From: Saprospirales bacterium
GTDB lineage: Bacteria; Bacteroidota; Bacteroidia; Chitinophagales; Saprospiraceae
Direction of reading: 5' to 3'
Length of the DNA stretch: 11,935 nt
NCBI GenBank assembly: GCA_003448025.1
Contig: DLXL01000227.1
Span: forward strand, 1-11,935
Shown: positions 1 to 5,322 of the stretch, in pieces
Layout of the letters: each line of letters starts with the position of its first letter
Numbering within the stretch: position 1 is the stretch's first letter
Notes under the pieces: generated by a model
The model's input: only the letters and a program-made list of their open reading frames with translations
The model's database searches: none
What the model was told of the DNA's origin: nothing
Position numbers and translations under genes: made by a program

Positions 1-640
1 AAGCCAAACTGAAAACGATCATCGCCAGGAAACCTCCCATATGCTGAGAAACAGGCTCCTTGATGATCTTAATAACCTCCTCCATGCTGATCAAATAGGC
101 CAGGAAAAAGTTGGTAAACACCAGTGCCAGGCCGTAAATGATCGCGTGTTTCAATACCTTCTTACGGATTTTATGTGTTGTCCAGGGGGATTGATCCAGC
201 TTTCGCTGTTCCCCTGCATCTCCTTCTATCCAATATTCAATTCTACGGAATATCATTTCCATAAATACTGTTTGGGGGCAAACCCAACCACAAAACAAAC
301 GTCCGAATACCACCGTGAACAAAATGATGAACACCAGGAAGGTAAGCATGGCCAGCACAAACAAATGGAAATCCTGAGGGGTAAACAGCAGGCCAAACAG
401 GACAAACTTCCGTTCTAATACATTGAATAATAAGAACTGCTCTCCGTCTACTTTTATAAAGGGAAGTGTGAAAAAGAAGGCTAAAAAAGCAAGAGTGGCC
501 CAGGTGCGATAATTGTAATACCGGCCGCTCGGTTTTTTGGGATACAGCCATACCCGTTTCCCCTGTGCATCAACAGTGGAAAGATGGTCGCGGTATTCCT
601 CCGTATCTTCAATGACGTTGTTGATAAAGTCCTGATTCAT
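1..640 (-). CDS. ccoG: CcoG, cbb3 oxidase accessory ferredoxin-like membrane protein (partial, C-terminus off left edge)
   Basis: CcoG (RdxA/FixG family) is a polyferredoxin-like inner-membrane protein needed to assemble cbb3 oxidase, thought to handle copper reduction. The frame stays open from an ATG at 640 to the window edge, giving 213 residues; the family is usually about 450-480, so roughly half is missing, including the part that would carry the 4Fe-4S cysteine clusters. Hydrophobic segments lie near residues 46-63, 91-112 and 162-184, with another starting at about 203. The family hallmark FCGWVCPQ is at residues 116-123, followed by the typical VFMEMIFRRIEYWIEGD stretch. It is the last visible gene of the cco operon, 99 bp after the ccoP stop. 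Identification is firm from these motifs and the context. Whether ccoH follows cannot be seen. Confidence 0.95.
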   Translation of the reverse strand, partial: MNQDFINNVIEDTEEYRDHLSTVDAQGKRVWLYPKKPSGRYYNYRTWATLAFLAFFFTLPFIKVDGEQFLLFNVLERKFVLFGLLFTPQDFHLFVLAMLTFLVFIILFTVVFGRLFCGWVCPQTVFMEMIFRRIEYWIEGDAGEQRKLDQSPWTTHKIRKKVLKHAIIYGLALVFTNFFLAYLISMEEVIKIIKEPVSQHMGGFLAMIVFSLA

Positions 641-665
641 AGCCCTACTGTGTTTGTAAGGGAGA

Positions 666-722
666 AGGGTTGACGAAAGTTGTCCCGGAATGAATAATGC
701 CGGAACTACTTTCATCAACCCT
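666..722 (-). repeat. Inverted repeat (15-bp stem) in the ccoP-ccoG gap
   Basis: Positions 666-680 and 708-722 are inverted copies with one difference. In the minus-strand mRNA that difference becomes a G-U pair, so a 15-bp stem with a 27-nt loop can form. Self-complementary CCGG blocks at 685-688 and 700-703 could add an inner helix. No T-run follows in the direction of transcription, so it is not a standard intrinsic terminator. An mRNA stability or processing element between ccoP and ccoG is possible (inference). Confidence 0.7.
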
Positions 723-739
723 CTTAAGATTATCGCTTT

Positions 740-1687
740 TTAATTCGCTTTTTCTGTTCTGGTCGTATCTGCGGGTGCTGCAGCACCTTCTTCTTTCCAA
801 ATTTCACCCTGAGGTGCTTTTGGATTTGGAGGGTTGGTGCCCTGAAGCGTCAGAATATAGCTGGCCACTTTTTGCATGTCGGCCGGCTTTAATTGTGACG
901 ACCAGGCAATCATACCTTTTTCCGGCACACCGTATTTGACCGTTTTAAAGATGTTTTTTATGCCTCCACCGTGTATCCAGTATTCGTCAGTAAAGTTCGG
1001 ACCAACGGTTCCTTCGCCTTTTTGCCCGTGGCAGGCAGCGCAGGAATTTTTGTAGATCAGCTCACCTTCGCCAATGGCAGAAGCATCTGTTAATGCAACT
1101 ACATTGGATTCATCCACTGCGTTGGCTTTGCCGGCAAGTGCAATGGCCATTTCTTTTTTAGCCGCTTCAACATCCTGCTTATACGACTCGGCCTGATCAG
1201 GACCGCCACCGCCAAAGTGATAGTACCACATGTAACCCACTGACCAAATGATGGTCAGGATGAACATATTCACCCACCATGGTGGAAGGTGGTTATCCAA
1301 TTCCTTGATCCCATCATAGTTGTGATCCAGGGTAATATCCCCTTCCCGCTCTTGCGGTATAGGGTCTTCCCAGTATTTTTTACGCAGTCGGGTGAAGAAA
1401 TCTTCCTCCACAGGAAGTGGAGCTGCATCTCCATCCACATAAGGGATCCCGTGTTTTTCAGATTCAACCCGTATCAAATGCTTGGTGAGCATTGAGTTGG
1501 TGCGTACTACTACTGCTACTACAATAACAAACAATAGAACAGAGAGTAACATAAATGCAGTGGACATGATTTGGGTAAAATCATCCACTTTTGGATCCGG
1601 AGCTGCCGGGGAGGTAGCCTGCCCCCAAAGGGTACTCAGACTGATCAGAAGCAGCAATAAGGTTGGCAGATATTTTTTCGATTTCAT
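740..1687 (-). CDS. ccoP: CcoP, cbb3-type cytochrome c oxidase subunit III, single haem c
   Basis: CcoP is the membrane-anchored c-type cytochrome subunit that passes electrons towards the CcoO haem and the catalytic subunit. The 315-residue product has a signal-like hydrophobic N-terminus (about 5-22), a second hydrophobic segment (about 43-63) and the conserved CcoP anchor segment around 133-158 (DNHLPPWWVNMF, then a helix). A C-terminal cytochrome c domain carries the haem-attachment motif CAACH at 216-220 and a likely distal ligand Met259 in the sequence PEKGMIAW. Only one CxxCH is present; proteobacterial CcoP normally has two, while one-haem versions are usual in Bacteroidota. The C-terminal tail is Ala/Pro/Thr rich. 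It lies between ccoQ (65-bp gap) and ccoG (99-bp gap), in the same direction. Confidence 0.95.
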   Translation of the reverse strand: MKSKKYLPTLLLLLISLSTLWGQATSPAAPDPKVDDFTQIMSTAFMLLSVLLFVIVVAVVVRTNSMLTKHLIRVESEKHGIPYVDGDAAPLPVEEDFFTRLRKKYWEDPIPQEREGDITLDHNYDGIKELDNHLPPWWVNMFILTIIWSVGYMWYYHFGGGGPDQAESYKQDVEAAKKEMAIALAGKANAVDESNVVALTDASAIGEGELIYKNSCAACHGQKGEGTVGPNFTDEYWIHGGGIKNIFKTVKYGVPEKGMIAWSSQLKPADMQKVASYILTLQGTNPPNPKAPQGEIWKEEGAAAPADTTRTEKAN

Positions 1688-1711
1688 GTTTGAAAAAATG
1701 TTTTACCCTGC

Positions 1712-1739
1712 CCCGCCTCAACGTTCACATGGAGGCGGG
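1712..1739 (-). repeat. Inverted repeat (8-bp GC-rich stem) in the ccoQ-ccoP gap
   Basis: CCCGCCTC at 1712-1719 is the exact inverse of GAGGCGGG at 1732-1739, with a 12-nt loop. In the minus-strand transcript the stem lies 24 nt before the ccoP start codon. A run of six T follows, but about 13 nt after the stem, which is too far for a typical intrinsic terminator. It could affect ccoP translation or protect an mRNA end (inference). Confidence 0.65.
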
Positions 1740-1752
1740 AAAAGGTTCATAT

Positions 1753-1911
1753 TTAATCTTCCAATGGCATGTGCGCCATGCGATCCATGTCTTCCTTTTT
1801 GAAGATGAAAGCGCGGATAGCGACTCCGCAAAAGGTGCAGAAGAAAAGCAGCAGGGTGCCTACACCAAACCACTGGATTCCTTCGACCGATTGAAGCAGG
1901 TACTTGTACAT
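1753..1911 (-). CDS. ccoQ: CcoQ/FixQ-like small cbb3 oxidase subunit
   Basis: This 52-residue protein was found by reading the gap between ccoNO and ccoP. It starts MYKYLLQSVEGIQWFGVG, has one transmembrane helix at about residues 12-36, and ends in a charged cytoplasmic tail containing KKEDMDRMAHMPLED. Size, single helix, charged tail and position between ccoNO and ccoP match CcoQ/FixQ, a small subunit that stabilises the cbb3 complex. The start lies behind an A-rich leader with no Shine-Dalgarno sequence, as is common in Bacteroidota. Two cysteines sit within the helix (residues 25 and 28); whether they matter is unknown. An alternative name would be simply a small cbb3-associated membrane protein, because CcoQ sequences are poorly conserved. 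Confidence 0.88.
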   Translation of the reverse strand: MYKYLLQSVEGIQWFGVGTLLLFFCTFCGVAIRAFIFKKEDMDRMAHMPLED

Positions 1912-1947
1912 TGAAAATTTATTTTTTTGTGGTGTTTAAGTTAGTCT

Positions 1948-1988
1948 TCATGATTTGAGCGAACCCCAGGGGGCCGCTCAAATCATGA
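1948..1988 (-). repeat. Perfect 14-bp inverted repeat in the ccoNO-ccoQ gap
   Basis: TCATGATTTGAGCG at 1948-1961 is the exact inverse of positions 1975-1988. The 13-nt loop contains CCCCAGGGGG. The stem begins 12 nt after the ccoNO stop codon. No T-run follows it on either strand (on the minus strand the following sequence is A-rich), so a standard intrinsic terminator is unlikely. A stem placed just after the main catalytic gene could slow 3'-to-5' decay of the ccoNO message and so raise its level over downstream genes (inference). Confidence 0.85.
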
Positions 1989-1999
1989 GAAACGTCCTC

Positions 2000-4120
2000 T
2001 TATTTTGGTTGTACTTTGATGTCGGTGCCGAGGCGTTGCAGGTAAGCAATAATGGCTACGATTTCTCTGTCTGCCACATTTGGGTCTTTGATACCCTGAT
2101 CAGCCAGGTTTCTTGCAATTTTTTGCGCCTGCTCCTTCGCATTGTCTACTGCGTACTTTTCGAAGTCCTTGGGATAAGGGGTTCCGAGTTTACGCAAAGC
2201 GGTGATTTTTCCTGGCAAACCGCTCAGATTGAGTGGATCTTCCATCATATGTGGATAGGCAGGCATCAGTGAGCCCGGCGACATGCTGGTAGGATCCATC
2301 ATGTGGTTATAGTGCCAACTGTCAGGATATTTTCCACCTACACGATGCAGATCCGGACCGGTACGTTTACTGCCCCACAGGAACGGACGATCATAAATGT
2401 ATTCGCCCGATTTGGAATATTCACCGTAGCGTTCTGTTTCGTCGCGGAATGGGCGGATCAACTGTGAGTGGCAGCCTACACAACCTTCGCGAATATAAAT
2501 ATCGCGACCCGTCAATTCAAGTGGTGTATATGGCTTGACGGTAGAGATCTTCGGAATCTGACTATCTACGAATACCATGGGCATAATCTGAACGATACCG
2601 CCAATAGCGATCAAGATGGTGCTCCACAACAACATTTGCATTGGGCGACCTTCGATCCAGCGGTGCCAGTGTTCACCTTCATGTACCACAGGCTTCGGAC
2701 GAGCAGGAGCCTCAGCTGCTTCATTTGCCATGAAACTTCCTTGTGCAGCTGTTTTAAACAGATTATACACCCCAATGATGACGCCTACAAAGAACAGCGT
2801 GCCACCAATAGCGCGGATCATATACATAGGTACGATCTGCGTGAGGGTATCCAGGAAGTTACCCCATGCCAGGGTACCTTCCGGCGTAAATTCTTTCCAC
2901 ATCAAGGCCTGAGTCCAGCCGGCCCAGTACATCGGTACTGCATAGAACAGGATACCAAGGGTGCCCAGCCAGAAGTGAATGTTGGCCAATTGTTTGGAAT
3001 ACAACTCAGTACGGTACATGCGAGGCCAGAGCCAGTATAAAGCACCGAATGTCAGGAAACCGTTCCAACCCAGCGCTCCAACGTGTACGTGTGCAATGGT
3101 CCAGTCGGTAAAGTGGCTGATGGCATTCACGGATTTAATGGAAAGCATAGGACCTTCAAAAGTGGCCATACCGTATGCAATAACGGCCACTACCATGAAC
3201 TTCAATACCGGGTCGTTAGCAACACGGTCCCAGGCGCCTCGAAGCGTGAGCAGACCATTCAGCATGCCACCCCAGGATGGCGCAATCAGCATGATACTGA
3301 ATACAGTGCCAAGGGATTGTACCCAATCAGGAAGGGTAGAATACAACAAGTGGTGCGGACCCGCCCAGATATATATGAAAATCAGCGCCCAGAAGTGGAT
3401 AATAGAGAGTTTATAAGAATAAACCGGGCGATTGGCAGCCTTAGGAAGGAAGTAATACATCATGCCCAAATAGGGCGTGGTAAGAAAGAATGCCACCGCG
3501 TTGTGGCCGTACCACCATTGTACCAAAGCTTCTGTAACTCCTGAGAAAACAGGGTAGCTTTCTGTAAATGTAACCGGCAATTCTAAACTTCTGACAATAT
3601 GCAATACTGCAACAGTAACCCAGGTAGCAATGTAGAACCATATAGCTACATACAGGTGACTCTCCCGGCGGGTAAGAATAGTGCCAAACATATTGATCCC
3701 GAAAACCACCCATATAAGCGTGATTGCGATATCCAAAGGCCAGATCAATTCTGAGTACTCACCGCTGGTGGTTAAACCCAATGGAAGAGTTACCGCTGCA
3801 CACAGAATAATAAACTGCCATCCCCAGAAGTGGATCCATGACAGGGTATCACTCCACATGCGGGCTTTTAGCAGTCGTTGCAGGGAGTAGTAAACCCCCA
3901 TAAAAATGCCGTTACCTACGAAAGCGAAGATAACAGCGTTGGTGTGTAAGGGGCGGAGGCGACCAAAGGTTAGCCACGGACCCAGATTTAGAGAGGGATA
4001 GATCATCTGGAAGGCAAGAATTATCCCGACCAGCATCCCTACTACCGCAAAAATGAACGAGGCCAGACCGAAGGCTCGAACAATTTTGTTGTCGTACTGA
4101 AATTGTTGAATGTTACTCAT
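2000..4120 (-). CDS. ccoNO: Fused CcoN-CcoO, cbb3-type cytochrome c oxidase catalytic subunit plus monohaem cytochrome c subunit
   Basis: The 706-residue protein joins the haem-copper oxidase subunit CcoN (about 1-460) to the membrane-anchored cytochrome c CcoO (about 490-706) through a polar, Ala/Pro-rich linker near 465-485. By comparison with known CcoN, the low-spin haem b ligands are His59 and His346, the haem b3 ligand is His344, the CuB ligands are His206, His256 and His257, and Tyr250 sits where the His-Tyr crosslink forms; all are present. The CcoO part has an anchor helix (about 495-518), haem motif CVGCH at 547-551 and a likely distal Met619 in SLMPAY. It should reduce O2 to water at the inner membrane while pumping protons. 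Separate ccoN and ccoO genes are the rule in Proteobacteria; the fusion is typical of Bacteroidota. The start overlaps the ccoS stop by 4 bp (ATGA), suggesting coupled translation. Confidence 0.97.
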   Translation of the reverse strand: MSNIQQFQYDNKIVRAFGLASFIFAVVGMLVGIILAFQMIYPSLNLGPWLTFGRLRPLHTNAVIFAFVGNGIFMGVYYSLQRLLKARMWSDTLSWIHFWGWQFIILCAAVTLPLGLTTSGEYSELIWPLDIAITLIWVVFGINMFGTILTRRESHLYVAIWFYIATWVTVAVLHIVRSLELPVTFTESYPVFSGVTEALVQWWYGHNAVAFFLTTPYLGMMYYFLPKAANRPVYSYKLSIIHFWALIFIYIWAGPHHLLYSTLPDWVQSLGTVFSIMLIAPSWGGMLNGLLTLRGAWDRVANDPVLKFMVVAVIAYGMATFEGPMLSIKSVNAISHFTDWTIAHVHVGALGWNGFLTFGALYWLWPRMYRTELYSKQLANIHFWLGTLGILFYAVPMYWAGWTQALMWKEFTPEGTLAWGNFLDTLTQIVPMYMIRAIGGTLFFVGVIIGVYNLFKTAAQGSFMANEAAEAPARPKPVVHEGEHWHRWIEGRPMQMLLWSTILIAIGGIVQIMPMVFVDSQIPKISTVKPYTPLELTGRDIYIREGCVGCHSQLIRPFRDETERYGEYSKSGEYIYDRPFLWGSKRTGPDLHRVGGKYPDSWHYNHMMDPTSMSPGSLMPAYPHMMEDPLNLSGLPGKITALRKLGTPYPKDFEKYAVDNAKEQAQKIARNLADQGIKDPNVADREIVAIIAYLQRLGTDIKVQPK

Positions 4121-4335
4121 AAAGATGGCTTTAAATCTTCGTCTTGTTGTTTTTCTGTTGTAGGTGTATTTTCTCCCGTCACGCTTGCAATTTGTGTTGC
4201 ATCATCAAAAAGCATCCGGATGGCGGGGGTATACTCATCGTCGAATTGTCCGCTTCCAGCTGCTCGCAGATAGGCCAGCAGAAACCCTGCGGCAAGCAGC
4301 AGACTGACAAGAATGAGAAATAGCATGATTTTCAT
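4117..4335 (-). CDS. ccoS: CcoS, cbb3-type oxidase assembly protein
   Basis: CcoS is a small inner-membrane protein needed for cofactor insertion during cbb3 oxidase maturation. The 72-residue reading from the ATG at 4335 starts MKIMLFLILVSLLLAAGFLL, a transmembrane helix, and runs into the family motif SGQFDDEYTPAIRMLFDD (about residues 27-44), followed by a variable polar tail rich in Thr, Glu and Asp. An upstream ATG at 4449 keeps the frame open, but the extra 38 residues do not resemble CcoS, so the shorter start was chosen. It is the first gene of the visible cco operon and overlaps ccoNO by 4 bp. In many genomes the copper ATPase gene ccoI lies just upstream; here a divergent gene takes that place. 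Confidence 0.92.
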   Translation of the reverse strand: MKIMLFLILVSLLLAAGFLLAYLRAAGSGQFDDEYTPAIRMLFDDATQIASVTGENTPTTEKQQDEDLKPSL

Positions 4336-4464
4336 GACCTGATAAGTATTCAGATGTGACTGAAAACGCACGCAAGATGGGTGTGTCAGAAAAAGATGAC
4401 GGATGATGAAAATCAGGGCAGAGGGTGATCTTTGTCGGAGGCACTCCAAATTGGATAGCTGGAT

Positions 4465-4472
4465 TATCTTTG
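4465..4472 (+). promoter_or_regulatory. Possible Bacteroidota -7 promoter box
   Basis: TATCTTTG matches the Bacteroidota -7 consensus TAnnTTTG and lies 9 nt before the ATG of the VF530-like gene. No TTG -33 element is found at the usual distance. If it is active, the transcript would have a very short leader. The call rests on a short motif only. Confidence 0.3.
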
Positions 4473-4481
4473 AGGCACCTT

Positions 4482-4703
4482 ATGGCAGATCAAGTTAACA
4501 ATCCACTGCACGGAATTACCCTGCAAAAGATGTTGGAATACCTGGTAGAAACCTATCAGTGGGAAGGCCTTGCAGCTCGAATTCCTGTCCGTTGCTTTCG
4601 CTTCGAACCCAGCATTAAATCCAGTCTTAAATTCCTTCGGAAAACACCCTGGGCACGTGAAAAAGTAGAAGCGCTTTATCTCTATTCAATATCTGATACC
4701 TAG
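4482..4703 (+). CDS. VF530/DUF2132-family small protein, possible DNA-binding
   Basis: The 73-residue product begins [20 protein letters not shown] and carries the conserved signatures of the VF530 family (Pfam DUF2132): NNPLHG near the N-terminus, an IPVRCF segment in the middle, and [20 protein letters not shown] towards the C-terminus. It is small, basic and has no membrane segment. The family was proposed to bind DNA from its structure; its cellular role is not established. An in-frame ATG at 4425 would add 19 residues, but those are not family-like, so the start at 4482 next to NNPLHG is preferred. It is transcribed divergently from ccoS, with 146 bp between the two starts, and followed by a 163-bp gap. 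Nothing ties it functionally to the oxidase beyond adjacency. Confidence 0.88.
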   Translation: MADQVNNPLHGITLQKMLEYLVETYQWEGLAARIPVRCFRFEPSIKSSLKFLRKTPWAREKVEALYLYSISDT

Positions 4704-4866
4704 AATTTTCATTCCGGAAGTCATTCGCATCCCTGACCTTAATCATTCTCCGCCATGAGACCTACCCACAACTTTGTACCATCGTTTATTAAGATGGATT
4801 GCGTTAGGCGTTGAAGTGTATTATAACCCGTAAGCAGTCTACCGTCCATCGCCAAAAACAAAAAAA

Positions 4867-5322
4867 ATGAACATGGAAAATACTACATCTATCTCCCGGG
4901 TAATGACCCGCAAACCGGCTACGGTTTCACCAAAGGATCATTTAGAAACGGTACAGGATATTTTTGAAAAATTTGGATTTCACCATGTACCTGTGGTGGA
5001 GGATGAAAAACTGGTCGGCATTGTCAGTTATACGGATTATCTGAGGGTTATCCAGGAGGTGTACGGCAGTAGAGATGAGGAAATGCGTAACCAGCATTTA
5101 TTGCAAACTATTCTGGTAAAACAGGTTATGACGGCTCATCCGGTATGCTTGTCGCCTTCAGACACTGTTGAAGATGCACTGCGCATTTTTAAGACCAATC
5201 ATTTCCATGCCATTCCGGTTATCGAAAACGATGGTCGTTTGATGGGAATACTTTCTACGCATGACCTTATTAAAGTGCTGGAAAGATTGTTGGCGCCGGA
5301 AATTGATTTTGCATCCGAATGA
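4867..5322 (+). CDS. Two-CBS-domain protein, putative nucleotide-sensing partner of the downstream ATPase
   Basis: The 151-residue soluble protein consists almost entirely of two CBS motifs, at about residues 8-62 (VMTRKPATVSPKD, then FHHVPVVEDEKLVGIVSYTDYL) and 82-140 (VMTAHPVCLSPSDT, then HAIPVIENDGRLMGILSTHDLI). A pair of CBS domains folds into a Bateman module, which usually binds adenosine nucleotides and controls an attached or partner protein. The start codon follows an A-rich leader (CAAAAACAAAAAAA); a second ATG two codons on is an alternative start. The stop overlaps the ATPase start by 4 bp (ATGA), so the two are probably translated together and may work together. Ligand and partner are inferred, not shown. 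A free-standing CBS protein with another target cannot be excluded. Confidence 0.93.
   Translation: MNMENTTSISRVMTRKPATVSPKDHLETVQDIFEKFGFHHVPVVEDEKLVGIVSYTDYLRVIQEVYGSRDEEMRNQHLLQTILVKQVMTAHPVCLSPSDTVEDALRIFKTNHFHAIPVIENDGRLMGILSTHDLIKVLERLLAPEIDFASE

Noticed and set aside
666..722. A rho-independent terminator between ccoP and ccoG.
   Set aside because: The stem is good, but no T-run follows it in the direction of transcription, and ccoG continues the operon.
2468..3040. A 190-codon open frame on the plus strand.
   Set aside because: It lies opposite the highly conserved ccoNO gene and its translation resembles no family; it is a shadow of codon bias.
4336..4449. A longer ccoS starting at the ATG at 4449 (38 extra residues).
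   Set aside because: The added residues are not CcoS-like, and the start would sit opposite the upstream region of the divergent gene; the hydrophobic MKIMLFLILV start at 4335 fits the family.
4425..4481. A longer VF530-like protein starting at the ATG at 4425.
   Set aside because: The family normally begins close to NNPLHG; the extra 19 residues show no conservation pattern I recognise, and the possible -7 box would fall inside the gene.
4769..4826. Promoter for the CBS-ATPase pair: CAACTTTG at 4769-4776, or a TTG / TATTAT pair at 4799-4824.
   Set aside because: The first misses one base of TAnnTTTG and has no -33 element; the second fits neither the Bacteroidota nor the sigma-70 consensus and spacing well.
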